From the NCBI GenBank assembly GCA_023269935.1, contig JAGDXC010000008.1:16977-70339 (forward strand): 53,363 nt of DNA, read 5' to 3'. Position numbers and translations under genes: made by a program. The notes under the pieces are model-generated. The model worked only from the letters and a program-made list of their open reading frames with translations. It was not told the DNA's origin and did no database searches. This DNA is from Thermocladium sp. Lineage in GTDB: Archaea > Thermoproteota > Thermoprotei > Thermoproteales > Thermocladiaceae. How positions within the stretch are numbered: the stretch's first letter is position 1; each line of letters opens with the position of its first letter. Below, one piece after another: positions 8,508-17,449 of the stretch.

Positions 8508-9581
8508 GTGAAAGAATTATTTCAATTGATTAATGCCTTAAAGGATATTGGGCAAAACATGGGTGACTATGCCTCACCCGACTTAATAGATATAAATGAG
8601 AACAGCGGGGTAAAAGTCTCTTGTGATAATATAGAGACCTCCACTTTAGATCTAGCGAGGGAGAGAAGAAATGAATCAAGTGAAAAACTCTGGGGCATTG
8701 ATAGTCAATCAAGGGTTCTTGGATTAGAGGGCGTCGATGTTCATATAGTGGCTGCCGCTTTAGTCGGGGAGAGGCACATATTGATTCCTGGATTACCTGG
8801 AGTAAAATGGCTGGGTATTAAGTTCAGGTATATACCTAGCGATACCGATGAGTTAGCAACACATTATGGTAATTACCTCTATATTAAGTCACGTCACATT
8901 AATAGATTTTTTGATGGTAGGTTTAATGATGAAGCCATTAGAGAAGAGATCAGATCCCATGTGGAATCCAGCCTATTGAATCAAGCACCCTCTAATGCGT
9001 TTGTTTTATTAGATGGTCCCCTCTTCTCCACATCGGCTGCGTTGGGCATGAATAATGATTACTCAAAGCTGTATTACTCATTGATAGAGGAAAGGGTTAA
9101 TGCAATGAAGGGAAAAAACGTGGTTGGAATAGTAAAGCGGATAAGCCATAGCAAGTACCTAGCCCATTGCTTTAATTTGGATATCGACGATGAATCAATT
9201 GCTCGACGCCAAGCATCCAATATAGGCAGCCCAAGCAGTGGAGATAGAATTGCATATAAGGTGGGGCCAATCACCATAGGAACCACAGATGACAGATACA
9301 ACAAAACGGCTTGGTACTTGGTTGTCCCAATGGGTAAGTTCCGTCATGTAGTGCGAGTGGAGAGCCTTGATGCGGAATTACTTAATGATAAAATGGACGT
9401 AATAGCATCAATGATAGATCCAACGGGCACCGCAGTTCCCATCTCTATAGCTGATAAGTTATCACGTAAATTAAGCTCTGCAGCCATGCATTTAATTGGG
9501 AACTTATCGCCTCTCAATCCCACGTACGATGGACTTAAGGAACTGGAGAACTCGATACGTGATATAGGGTTAATGCCATGA
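8508..9581 (+). CDS. nurA: NurA-family 5'-3' nuclease
   Basis: A nuclease of the NurA family, which works as a dimer on the HerA hexamer to resect DNA ends. An acidic motif WGIDSQS with D65 opens the RNase H-like fold, followed by a hydrophobic strand (VDVHIVAAALVG). VLLDGPLF has a second Asp (D169), VGIVKRISHSKYLA is the typical basic motif, and the C-terminal KFRHVVRVE supplies H280 and E285, matching the family's late His/Glu residues. The start is GTG at 8508, preceded by a TATA-like box at 8476-8483. The stop overlaps the downstream HerA-like gene by four bases (ATGA), so the two are translationally coupled. At 357 residues it is close to the usual length (about 340). The N-terminal ~60 residues are poorly conserved-looking. 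Confidence 0.85.
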   Translation: MKELFQLINALKDIGQNMGDYASPDLIDINENSGVKVSCDNIETSTLDLARERRNESSEKLWGIDSQSRVLGLEGVDVHIVAAALVGERHILIPGLPGVKWLGIKFRYIPSDTDELATHYGNYLYIKSRHINRFFDGRFNDEAIREEIRSHVESSLLNQAPSNAFVLLDGPLFSTSAALGMNNDYSKLYYSLIEERVNAMKGKNVVGIVKRISHSKYLAHCFNLDIDDESIARRQASNIGSPSSGDRIAYKVGPITIGTTDDRYNKTAWYLVVPMGKFRHVVRVESLDAELLNDKMDVIASMIDPTGTAVPISIADKLSRKLSSAAMHLIGNLSPLNPTYDGLKELENSIRDIGLMP

Positions 9582-11323
9582 GCGGCAAGATAGATTGTAC
9601 TAATTACATAGGGATGATAAGTAGACAGGTAGCTAGCTCGATAACCGCCGAGGAAGCCACTGCCTATATGGTAACCGGATGCGGTGATGATTTATCGGTT
9701 GGGCAATACCTAATCGTGGAGCCGCGTCCCGGAGATTCAGGCTCAAGGTTCCTGGCGCGAATCACCGAGGTACATGTGGAGGATGTGTATGCAGTGGCAA
9801 AGACTCCGGTAATTTCCATTGATCAAGAGATTGAAATGGAGCTCGCTTTCACTCCGCGATTGGTCTCGCTTGAGTTAGTGATGGAGTGCAGAGATAATGG
9901 TGGAACAATTAATTGCGGACCTCCAGCGCGACCAGCACCCATTCACGGCATGGTAAGGAAGCCCAAGAAGCAGGAAGTGACGTATATGCTTGGTTTACCA
10001 ATTTCTGGATTACTTATAGGGCAATTATCGCTCCCCACCGGCGAAGTAATTAATGAGGATGTAATGCTGCCGCTCGATGCGTTAAAGCATCATGTGCTTG
10101 TGGTGGGAACAACGGGAAGCGGCAAGACAATGCTCATGAAGAACATCGCCTATGAGTTAAGCAAAACTACGAGCGCCACGGTACTTGCATTGGACGTGGT
10201 GGGCCATTATCACCATCTTGCGATGGGCATAAGTAACATGAGGATAATTTACCCGGTTCTCGGAAGCTTCCTCTCAGGTATAGTGAAGAAAGGGAAAAAA
10301 TCCAGGAAGAGCGTTATATGGGCAATTATTCGTCAATACCTTAGGAAGAACTTTGTGGAAATGGGGATACAAGTCAAGCATGTAAAGGTGCGAGGAATGG
10401 GGAAAAAGCATGGAGATGATGGACCCATCTCTATTAGTAGGATTGATTTTACCGTTACTACGGACAAGGGCAGCTTTAATGCATCGTTATTTCCTTGGGC
10501 ATTAGAGACCAGGACCGTGATTAATCAGATATATAATATAACAGATATATTGACTCAACAAGCTAGGATTTTCTATAGAGCCGTGCTGAGGGAAATAAGG
10601 AAAAATATGGATAATTCCTTGACGTTTGAAGGAATATATAACTACTTAATTAGTCAGAGCGGGGTTACGGATAGAGGACGGATGCTGCTAAATTACGAGA
10701 AATTATCTCAAGTAATAGGGGTTCACGTGAGCACGATGGAGAACATGGTTAGATCATTCCTGGCATTAAGCGAACTTGGCCTCTTCGATGTATCGTTTGG
10801 CGGCTATATTGTGAAGGAACCTTCTTATAACGAATTACTGGGACCAGGCTATGTCGTGGTTGATTTAGCTAACTTATCTCCGCAACAGCAGAGATTGATA
10901 GTTTATAGATTGATGGATAAGGTGTATGGGTACATGGGTAGGGAGCATGCGGTCAATAGGGATAGGGTAATGGCCATATTATTGGATGAAGCTCATTTAT
11001 TCTTTCCGCAGGCTCGGAGCGAGGATGAGAAGGCTTTAATGGAGCGTCACTTGACTAGGATCACAAGGCTCGGTAGGAGCAGGGGCATATCAGTCATATT
11101 CGCCACCCACATGCCTGAGGACTTAAATAATGCCATTATTCAATTGACTAATACTAAAATGATACTGAGAAGCGATGAATTTGTGTTGGAGTCATTAAAT
11201 GTGCCGAGCAAGGAGCGGAGATTTATTGCATTAGCGGGGCCTGGATTAATCTATGTGAGATCATTCATGTATAGGCAACCAGTTTACGTGAAGGCCAGTG
11301 TCAATAAGTATCACTTTGGGTAA
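9578..11323 (+). CDS. HerA-like ATPase, divergent second copy paired with NurA
   Basis: This is a HerA/DUF87 ATPase coupled to nurA by a 4-base overlap. An N-terminal HAS-barrel-like region (to ~130) is followed by Walker A GTTGSGKT (177-184), Walker B MAILLDE (465-471) and RLGRSRGISVIFATH with candidate arginine finger (498-511). It differs from the HerA at 5139. It has a basic insertion at about 235-300 (KKGKKSRKSVIWAIIRQYL and VRGMGKKHGDD), and in place of SQRPSxVDPDxLSQ it has ATHMPEDLNNAI. At 581 residues it is longer. Such divergence suggests a specialised motor for this NurA, either for repair or for anti-element defence; this is inference. The neighbouring CARF gene (convergent, 40 bases away) makes a defence link worth testing. 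Confidence 0.85.
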   Translation: MSGKIDCTNYIGMISRQVASSITAEEATAYMVTGCGDDLSVGQYLIVEPRPGDSGSRFLARITEVHVEDVYAVAKTPVISIDQEIEMELAFTPRLVSLELVMECRDNGGTINCGPPARPAPIHGMVRKPKKQEVTYMLGLPISGLLIGQLSLPTGEVINEDVMLPLDALKHHVLVVGTTGSGKTMLMKNIAYELSKTTSATVLALDVVGHYHHLAMGISNMRIIYPVLGSFLSGIVKKGKKSRKSVIWAIIRQYLRKNFVEMGIQVKHVKVRGMGKKHGDDGPISISRIDFTVTTDKGSFNASLFPWALETRTVINQIYNITDILTQQARIFYRAVLREIRKNMDNSLTFEGIYNYLISQSGVTDRGRMLLNYEKLSQVIGVHVSTMENMVRSFLALSELGLFDVSFGGYIVKEPSYNELLGPGYVVVDLANLSPQQQRLIVYRLMDKVYGYMGREHAVNRDRVMAILLDEAHLFFPQARSEDEKALMERHLTRITRLGRSRGISVIFATHMPEDLNNAIIQLTNTKMILRSDEFVLESLNVPSKERRFIALAGPGLIYVRSFMYRQPVYVKASVNKYHFG

Positions 11324-11363
11324 TTAATGAGTAAAGAAGTTCAAAGGGGATAAAGCTTTGCCT

Positions 11364-12116
11364 TTAGGGCGAGGAGATTAAATTAAGTAAATTCATTACC
11401 CACTTCATTAACGAGTACTTCCCATCCTTGTACTCTGCCAATCCATCCCTGACCAACTCCTCCCACTCCTCCGTGTTCTTCTCCGGTTTAAGCATGAATT
11501 CAGCTAGTTTAATCGGTATGGATGGAAATATTACTAATTCCCCACTTTCCATTAAGTAAGCCACACGTGCATTAGTGAGCATTGCTATTATAGTCGCGGC
11601 CACTGCTTCTAGTTTTAGGCCTCCAGTTACTCCAACAATATTTATGCTTCTTGGCCTCTTAGCCATTCGCTTCCCCATTACGTCAAGGAATTTGCCTAAG
11701 GCGTCGTTAAACGAAATTGAATTAAAAATCGGAATAATCACCGTCCCTGTCACTTTCATGCCGCCTCCCCTCATTTTGATGCATCTAGCCAAGGCATTCG
11801 CCGCAAATATCGCTGCTCCAGTATCACTTGAAATCAAGTCAATATTAATATCGCGATCCACCCACCTCTTCACAGCTATGGCAGTGCTCATCTCTGCGCT
11901 CATATGTGGATCGCTGCACGCAATGCTGCTCACCTCATCGAGAATACGACTATTTAGTGCCGCTGCCCTTAGTTTGGCATCGGCTTCAGGATCTTGGTTA
12001 AGCGATTTATTAATTAAGTCTTTGGTCTCATTTTTAAGCGATTTATTATTAATTACATTTCGCAGAAGAGATGTTCCAACAATTAGTGCTAGGTATGCTT
12101 CATTCACTGGCTTCAT
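11364..12116 (-). CDS. Stand-alone CARF protein, APE2256/Crn1 (ring nuclease-like) family
   Basis: The protein matches the Cas_APE2256 (TIGR02619-type) pattern: a first strand ending in GTSLLRN, MSAEMST plus DLISSDTGAAIFAANALARC in the middle, then INIVGVTGGLKLEA and AYLMESGELVIFPSIPI. Numbered from ATG 12116, the serine of GTS is residue 16 and the lysine of TGGLK residue 168, corresponding to the catalytic-region Ser and Lys described for Sulfolobus Crn1 ring nucleases. Those enzymes cut cyclic tetra-adenylate and switch off type III CRISPR signalling. A ~60-residue C-terminal extension (EEWEELVRDGLAEYKDGKYS) looks winged-helix-like. No cas gene or CRISPR array is in the window. The start is uncertain: TTG 12128, ATG 12116 or GTG 12107; a TATA-like box at 12129-12136 best fits GTG 12107 as a leaderless start. 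Confidence 0.8.
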   Translation of the reverse strand: MKPVNEAYLALIVGTSLLRNVINNKSLKNETKDLINKSLNQDPEADAKLRAAALNSRILDEVSSIACSDPHMSAEMSTAIAVKRWVDRDINIDLISSDTGAAIFAANALARCIKMRGGGMKVTGTVIIPIFNSISFNDALGKFLDVMGKRMAKRPRSINIVGVTGGLKLEAVAATIIAMLTNARVAYLMESGELVIFPSIPIKLAEFMLKPEKNTEEWEELVRDGLAEYKDGKYSLMKWVMNLLNLISSP

Positions 12117-12128
12117 TGTTGAGCTCAA

Positions 12129-12136
12129 TTTTTAAA
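12129..12136 (-). promoter_or_regulatory. TATA-like box upstream of the CARF gene
   Basis: TTTTTAAA on the plus strand reads TTTAAAAA on the minus strand and lies about 26 bases before the GTG at 12107. It lies too close to the TTG at 12128 to serve that codon, which argues for a downstream start. Confidence 0.4.
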
Positions 12137-12239
12137 TCTATTTCAATGAGGCATGGTAAATCAATCAATGAGTTGCTTATTCATCTTTTTAGGTAGGGAT
12201 CTACGTTATGTTTTTAATTGATTAATTTGTTAAGCGATT

Positions 12240-13265
12240 ATGGGAAACATGAAATACATCAGAATAGGAAGGACAGGAGTTTTGGGGTCTGTTCTGGCGC
12301 TGGGGGCTATGACGTTTGGAGAAAAGAATGTATGGAAACTGGGCGGCGTCGACCAGGAATTAGCGAATAAGATGGTTAAGAGATCTATAGATGCCGGCAT
12401 AAACTTCTTCGATACAGCTGATGTATATGATGAGGGCAGATCAGAGGTACTTCTTGGACGCGCCTTAGCTGGCTATAGAGAGCAGGTTCTAATAGCCACC
12501 AAGGTGCGAGGTAGAACTGGCCAGGGCGTAAATGAGACGGGTTTATCTAAGCATCACATAAATATAGCCGTTAGAAAGAGTTTGGAGAGGCTTGGCACTA
12601 CTTGGATAGATTTTTACCAATTCCATGGATGGGACGCCTTGACTCCCCTTGAGGAAGCCGCTCAGGCAATGCAGAGATTAGTGGAGGAAGGATTAGTTAA
12701 TTATCCTGGAGTATCAAATTTTGCGGCGTGGCAAATGGCGGTTTTACAAACAATGGTTGAGGAACGGGGATACGCTAGGTATGAGACGGCCCAAATGAAT
12801 TACTCATTATTGAATAGGGATATAGAGCATGAAGTTCTTCCCTTCCTGGATTATAGTGGAATGACTCTTCTAGTGTGGAGTCCACTTCATGGAGGCATAT
12901 TAACGGGTAAGTACACTAATTACGAGAAGCCACAGCCTGGCACTCGAATGGGCAATAGGGGTTTCTTTTTCCCACCCTTCGATCCAGTACTTGCGCAGCA
13001 AGTTGTTGAGAAGCTTAAGGATATAGCTAAGCAACAGGGAGCAACACCTGCTCAAGTCGCCTTGGCTTGGCTATTGACTAAGAAGCTAATAATTATAATC
13101 GGCGCGAGAACAATGGAGCAGTTAGAGGAGAATTTGGGTGCATTAGATGTTAATTTAAAGCCTGGGCAAGTGGATGAATTGAATGAATTGACAAAACCCA
13201 AGCCTCAGTACCCTGGATGGATGATAGAAAGGCAAAACAAGGATAGGCAGGTCCCCATTATTTAA
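12240..13265 (+). CDS. Aldo/keto reductase
   Basis: A (beta/alpha)8 NAD(P)H-dependent oxidoreductase acting on aldehydes, ketones or sugars. It shows the family's catalytic tetrad: Asp and Tyr in FFDTADVYDEGRSE, Lys in LIATKVRG and His in YQFHGWD. The cofactor-binding segments WSPLHGGILTGKY and IIIGARTMEQLEENL also match. The closest-looking group is the AKR class of potassium-channel beta-subunit-like or oxidoreductase YajO-type proteins. ATG at 12240 lies 26 bases after the centre of a TATA-like TTTTTAAT (12211-12218), supporting a leaderless start; a second ATG at 12249 is possible. The gene is single and convergent with the next one; the substrate is unknown. Confidence 0.88.
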   Translation: MGNMKYIRIGRTGVLGSVLALGAMTFGEKNVWKLGGVDQELANKMVKRSIDAGINFFDTADVYDEGRSEVLLGRALAGYREQVLIATKVRGRTGQGVNETGLSKHHINIAVRKSLERLGTTWIDFYQFHGWDALTPLEEAAQAMQRLVEEGLVNYPGVSNFAAWQMAVLQTMVEERGYARYETAQMNYSLLNRDIEHEVLPFLDYSGMTLLVWSPLHGGILTGKYTNYEKPQPGTRMGNRGFFFPPFDPVLAQQVVEKLKDIAKQQGATPAQVALAWLLTKKLIIIIGARTMEQLEENLGALDVNLKPGQVDELNELTKPKPQYPGWMIERQNKDRQVPII

Positions 13266-13296
13266 TGAGGGAGTCACATCCTTTTAATTATTATAG

Positions 13297-13920
13297 TTAT
13301 GCCTTTATCAATACATAGTTTATGCCTAGCCATATAACGAATAAGACCAATAGGAATAGCTCGCTTATATCCATGAAGATCTCGATGCTCCACATTGTTC
13401 CCAGGCTAAATAGAAGGGAGGAAAGCACAAACTTCAAGTGTGGCAGCCTTATCTTGGCTATCTGATCCTTTAATGCAATTGTGAGTGCAACCACGCTTCC
13501 CCCTGCTATCAATGTTCCGGCAAGCGCGGAGAAGTAGCTTCTAGGTATTAATGCAACAATGACTAGAGCAGCCTCGAATGCCTCGGTAGCCGATACAGCG
13601 AAAACCACGCCAACCCCCTCTTTCTCTTCTTCCCCAGTTTTCCGAATGCCCTTGAAGTACCTTCGACTGCTCCTAAGCAGTCTATAACCGAAGTAGAAGA
13701 GTATTACCGCGGAAACCCCTAGGACATATTGCAATGGCAGCAGCACTATGTATTTGCCCACCATAAATGTTGGGACCAGCACTACTGCAACGCCGGCAAC
13801 AGAGTAAAGGATCGGTCTCCAGCCCTTATAGGCCGCTTGATAAATCGCAGTAACGGCTCCCGCCTCGGATAACTCTAATAGGCTTATTCCCAACGCAGCC
13901 AGAAAAATACCTACATCCAT
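13297..13920 (-). CDS. Multi-pass membrane protein with two acidic helix motifs (COG4280-like)
   Basis: A 207-residue protein with about six hydrophobic segments. Two similar motifs lie in transmembrane helices: LLELSEAGAV near residue 16 and TEAFEAALVIVAL near residue 112, suggesting an internal duplication with paired glutamates. Between them is a basic/acidic loop (RSSRRYFKGIRKTGEEEKEG). This organisation is reminiscent of cation transporters with duplicated acidic motifs such as GDT1/UPF0016 or FTR1, and of archaeal predicted membrane proteins of COG4280. Metal transport is therefore a reasonable guess but is not shown. It starts at ATG 13920; the intergenic region to the PTPS gene is divergent. 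Confidence 0.65.
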   Translation of the reverse strand: MDVGIFLAALGISLLELSEAGAVTAIYQAAYKGWRPILYSVAGVAVVLVPTFMVGKYIVLLPLQYVLGVSAVILFYFGYRLLRSSRRYFKGIRKTGEEEKEGVGVVFAVSATEAFEAALVIVALIPRSYFSALAGTLIAGGSVVALTIALKDQIAKIRLPHLKFVLSSLLFSLGTMWSIEIFMDISELFLLVLFVIWLGINYVLIKA

Positions 13921-14120
13921 TAGTGACCGACATCGCTTAACTTTTTAATTATTGCCTCCCCCATTCCCTTAAGGGATAAATATGCCGTTAATGCCCAAAG
14001 CCAGGAATGAACTTCTCATGGCCTTCAATAATAGAGAGCCTTTGAGGTGTATCCATTAATGGCCATGGGTAATGGTAATGAATAGTAAATTTTAAACATG
14101 ATCACTGCTTTAATTATTGC
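13921..14120. promoter_or_regulatory. Divergent promoter region between membrane protein and PTPS genes
   Basis: This 200-base AT-rich spacer contains no gene that I can support. TTTTAAAC at 14090-14097 is centred 27 bases before the ATG at 14121 and is the likely TATA box of the PTPS-like gene (leaderless). Confidence 0.5.
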
Positions 14121-14540
14121 ATGAGGATTAGGGTTGTCGATGTATTCTTCGAGGCGGCTCACTACACGGGATTCAGTGATAAGTATAATTACTTGCATGG
14201 GCATACATATAGATTGGAAGTGGAATATAAGGATAGGCTTGGGCCTCTTGATTATTTATTGGACTTCGAGGAATTAAACTCAATAGTGAGGCAAATTGCT
14301 TCTCAATGGAATTATAAGCTGCTCGTTCCGGAGACTGATATAGATAAGATCAAGATAACGGGCCCATTTAAGGTTGAGACAAAGGTCGTTAAGGGCAAGT
14401 ATGCCACTGCTGAGGCCATGTGTATGCAGATACTGAGCGAGATAAGGGAGAAACTTGGTGATCATAATGGTGAGCTATCATTAACCATATGGGAGGGCCC
14501 CCGATACTCAGCTAACTGCAGTGAGCATGATAAAAAATAA
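14121..14540 (+). CDS. 6-pyruvoyl-tetrahydropterin synthase/QueD-like protein lacking the usual Cys
   Basis: A T-fold protein of the PTPS/QueD family, whose members make 6-pyruvoyl-tetrahydropterin or 6-carboxy-tetrahydropterin (for archaeosine or pterins). The three zinc histidines are present: FFEAAH and YLHGHTY. The substrate-anchoring glutamate is in the IWEGPRYSANCSE segment, and ATAEAMCMQIL matches the conserved TAE/SE helix. The catalytic cysteine that sits four residues before HGH in QueD (C-x3-HGH) is replaced by tyrosine (KYNYLHGH). The length of 139 is normal. Either another residue does the job, as in the PTPS-III group that uses glutamate, or the reaction differs. The queuosine/archaeosine partners QueC and QueE are not in the window. 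Confidence 0.8.
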   Translation: MRIRVVDVFFEAAHYTGFSDKYNYLHGHTYRLEVEYKDRLGPLDYLLDFEELNSIVRQIASQWNYKLLVPETDIDKIKITGPFKVETKVVKGKYATAEAMCMQILSEIREKLGDHNGELSLTIWEGPRYSANCSEHDKK

Positions 14541-14755
14541 ACGATAGACCTCGCCTCTCGTGGCCAGATAAAGTTTGGATGAGCAAGTGAGCCGCAAAGG
14601 CGATTAAGGCCCCAATCCCCCCCATCAAGATGGGTAGTTTAGAATTACAGTTTCCCATCCTTATGAACGCTGACGAGGAGAGATTGATGTCAAGCAGTGC
14701 TACTTCATGAGTGAGATAATATAAACCCCGCTCCTGGATTAATGGCGGTGGTATA

Positions 14756-15388
14756 ATGGATGCATTTAGCGATGTTGAGGTTATTAGAATACCCGTGGTG
14801 AAGCATAGTAAGGAGGACGGTATAAGAATGCTTAGTGAGGAGGCATTTCGCAAGGCACTACATCCTGCCAGGATAAATATTTTGAGGCTGGTAAACTTCG
14901 GCGTGACTAGGCCCATAGATATGATGAGGAAATTGAAGATGCCTAAATCCACGCTTTTTCATCATTTATCAGTCTTACTGGAATCCGGTTGGCTTAAGGA
15001 TGGCAAGGGGGAATATGAGCTAGCTGCCGGCATTTACCTAGTTTATCAAGTTCGAAAGGAGAATGGCGATCTATTAATAAGGGTCATCAATAATATGGGC
15101 GCATTCATAGATTATAAGACTGGATTCATAGTGGTTACAGGGAAGGAGCCAACCATAAACTGCGTTAGGTGCCCCTTCATAACTCAATGCACTGAGACAT
15201 TGAAATCACTCGAGAGGAGATTCGATACAGTAATAACATCGAGGACGCCGGCCGAGGCCTATGTGGAGTTGCTTAGTAATTGGATGAATGGTAGGCTAGT
15301 TAAGGTGCTCAGCGATGGTTTCCTCGACATAAAGGGAGGCAAATACACACACGATTTAGGTAGAAAAGAAACCAGATCTGGACCTTAA
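14756..15388 (+). CDS. Winged-helix regulator with C-terminal three-cysteine cluster, paralogue of 1632-2315
   Basis: Residues ~35-95 form an ArsR-like winged helix ([18 protein letters not shown], then the recognition helix [20 protein letters not shown]). The second half repeats the plan of the protein at 1632-2315: a hydrophobic helix ending NMGAFID (113-119), two strands, then C136-x2-C139-x5-C145 ([10 protein letters not shown]) and a long helix. The conserved Cys-Pro step suggests a shared metal or Fe-S site. It is probably a DNA-binding redox/metal sensor, with targets unknown. A TATA-like GATAATATAA lies about 35 bases before ATG 14756. Its stop overlaps the convergent sucD stop by four bases. 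A minus-strand ORF over its 5' half is a shadow. Confidence 0.75.
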   Translation: MDAFSDVEVIRIPVVKHSKEDGIRMLSEEAFRKALHPARINILRLVNFGVTRPIDMMRKLKMPKSTLFHHLSVLLESGWLKDGKGEYELAAGIYLVYQVRKENGDLLIRVINNMGAFIDYKTGFIVVTGKEPTINCVRCPFITQCTETLKSLERRFDTVITSRTPAEAYVELLSNWMNGRLVKVLSDGFLDIKGGKYTHDLGRKETRSGP

Positions 15389-16257
15389 TGGAATCTTTCT
15401 TTAACTAGCTTCACTACTTCGAGAGGCGTCTTAGCGACTGGCACGCCAGCGTTCTTAAGTGCCTCCACCTTTCCGGCATAAGTGCCCATGCCCATTGATA
15501 CTATTGCACCGGCATGTCCCATTCTCTTTCCAGGGGGCGCAGTTCGTCCAGCAATAAATCCAACCACGGGCTTCGTTATTTTACCCTCCATTATCGCCTT
15601 AGCCAGCCTCTCCTCGGCGTCCCCGCCGATTTCTCCAACGGCAACTATTAATTTGGTTTCCTCATCCTTTTCAAACATCATTGCAGTCTCAACTGTATCT
15701 ATGCCAGTTATTGGGTCCCCCCCAACCCCCACTACGGTGCTTTGTCCAAGGCCTGCTTGGGATAGAAGATACGATAATTCATATGTTAGAGTTCCGCTCC
15801 TGGATATTATTCCTATTGGCCCCTTCCTATTATAAATGCTGTTGGGCAGTATACCTACCTTGCTTATGGTGGGGCTAATCACGCCAGGACAATTAGGTCC
15901 AACAATTGTTGTTCCCTTATACTTAGCGTAGTTCACGAATCGTAATGCATCATGAATAGGTATGTGCTCTGTTATTACAACGACTAATCCTAACCCGGCA
16001 TCTATGGCCTCAAATGCTGCATCCGCTGCGAATCTAGCTGGCACGAAGATTATTGAAGTATTAGCGCCTGTTTTAGCGACCGCCTCCTCCACAGAATCAA
16101 AGACCGGCACTCCAGCCACTGTTTGGCCTCCCTTGCCTGGAGTAACTCCACCAACTACCTTTGTCCCGTATTGAAGCATGTATTGAGCATGCCGCGAGCC
16201 CTCGCTTCCAGTTATGCCTTGCACTATTACCTTAGTATTAGAGTTGACCAGTATCAT
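15385..16257 (-). CDS. sucD: Succinyl-CoA synthetase, alpha subunit
   Basis: The nucleotide/CoA-binding subunit of succinate-CoA ligase, which makes ATP or GTP in the TCA cycle. The N-terminal Rossmann region has [18 protein letters not shown], CoA contacts are in [31 protein letters not shown] is characteristic, and the phosphorylated histidine is in [10 protein letters not shown]. At 290 residues it has the standard length. Its ATG shares bases with the sucC stop (TAATG), so the two subunits are translated as an operon. Confidence 0.95.
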   Translation of the reverse strand: MILVNSNTKVIVQGITGSEGSRHAQYMLQYGTKVVGGVTPGKGGQTVAGVPVFDSVEEAVAKTGANTSIIFVPARFAADAAFEAIDAGLGLVVVITEHIPIHDALRFVNYAKYKGTTIVGPNCPGVISPTISKVGILPNSIYNRKGPIGIISRSGTLTYELSYLLSQAGLGQSTVVGVGGDPITGIDTVETAMMFEKDEETKLIVAVGEIGGDAEERLAKAIMEGKITKPVVGFIAGRTAPPGKRMGHAGAIVSMGMGTYAGKVEALKNAGVPVAKTPLEVVKLVKERFH

Positions 16258-17384
16258 TACCTACCACCCCTCACTGTCTTGATTAGGTCCTGCACGGCAT
16301 CCTCGGCAGTATCATATATTTTAATGTTTAGTGGGGCAAGGATCTTCCGTCCCTCCTCCTCATTAGTTCCCTTAAGTCTGATGAATATTGGTTTAGATAC
16401 CCCAATCTCCTTTATTGCCTCGATAACTCCATAGGCCACCTCGTCGCCCCTTGTTATTCCTCCAAATATATTCATCAAAATGGCCTTTATTCTGGCATCC
16501 TTCAACAGGAGAGTCAATGCAGACTTAACGATATCCCGGCTTGCTCCTCCTCCTATATCAAGGAAATCAGCTGGCTCTCCTCCATATTCCTTAACTAAAT
16601 CCATCGTAGCCATGGTGAGGCCCGCTCCGTTCCCTATTATCCCAATATCCCCGGGCAACTCAACATAATGGAATCCGGCCGCCCTAGCCTCTAATTCTTC
16701 CCTAGTTAAGTCACCCTCCTCCTCGACGTTTATGTCGTTATGCCTAAATAACGCGTTATCATCGACCATTATCTTCACGTCAATCGCTATGAACCGTCCA
16801 TCCTCCGTCAAAGCCAGTGGATTTATTTCCACGAGCTCCGCATCGTAGTCCATCATTACCCTATACATTGCATATACGACCGCTGCAAATGACTTGGCCT
16901 GGGGCCCGCTTATGCCCATGAATTTCGTTAAATCATTAACCAAGTAGTCCCGTAACCCAGCGAATGGGTGAAAACCGCCCCTAAATATTTTCTCGGGATG
17001 CTCCTTAGCCACCTCCTCTATATCTATGCCGCCCTCAGGAGACGCCAATATTAGGTATCGCTCATTGGTTCTATCAACAGTCATAGATATATAGTACTCC
17101 TTCTTTATGGGAGAGCCCTCCTCCAGTAAAACCTTCCTTATGGGGAAGTCTTGAATTACGCGTCCAAGGTACTCCTTGGATATAGCCTTAGCCTCATCAA
17201 CATTATTTGCCTTCTTAACAAGACCCATTTTAGCTCGTCCAGCAAATGGTACCTGCGCCTTAACGAAGACAGGATACTTAAGCCCGGCATCGACTTGATC
17301 AGGAGAGCTAATGACGATGCCTCGAGGCTTCTCAACCCCATATTTATACAGCAAATCTTTACCCTTATACTCCAGTAACCTCAT
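16257..17384 (-). CDS. sucC: Succinyl-CoA synthetase, beta subunit
   Basis: The ATP-grasp subunit of succinate-CoA ligase. The start is set at ATG 17384 ([17 protein letters not shown]), the usual N-terminus of the family, giving 375 residues. The longer frame, to 17501, runs through a decayed transposon end and would add 39 atypical residues. Motifs include [16 protein letters not shown], the metal/nucleotide site [40 protein letters not shown] and [14 protein letters not shown]. It is upstream of sucD in the same operon with a 1-base overlap. Confidence 0.95.
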   Translation of the reverse strand: MRLLEYKGKDLLYKYGVEKPRGIVISSPDQVDAGLKYPVFVKAQVPFAGRAKMGLVKKANNVDEAKAISKEYLGRVIQDFPIRKVLLEEGSPIKKEYYISMTVDRTNERYLILASPEGGIDIEEVAKEHPEKIFRGGFHPFAGLRDYLVNDLTKFMGISGPQAKSFAAVVYAMYRVMMDYDAELVEINPLALTEDGRFIAIDVKIMVDDNALFRHNDINVEEEGDLTREELEARAAGFHYVELPGDIGIIGNGAGLTMATMDLVKEYGGEPADFLDIGGGASRDIVKSALTLLLKDARIKAILMNIFGGITRGDEVAYGVIEAIKEIGVSKPIFIRLKGTNEEEGRKILAPLNIKIYDTAEDAVQDLIKTVRGGR

Positions 17385-17449
17385 GCAGTGATGTGAATTA
17401 CTTGAGTAAAAAAATTTTACCGCCATGAAAATATATCCTCCTCTATTTT

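Noticed and set aside
14512..14952. Minus-strand 146-codon ORF
   Set aside because: It lies mostly antisense to the regulator gene at 14756 and covers its promoter; only a short hydrophobic stretch resembles protein.
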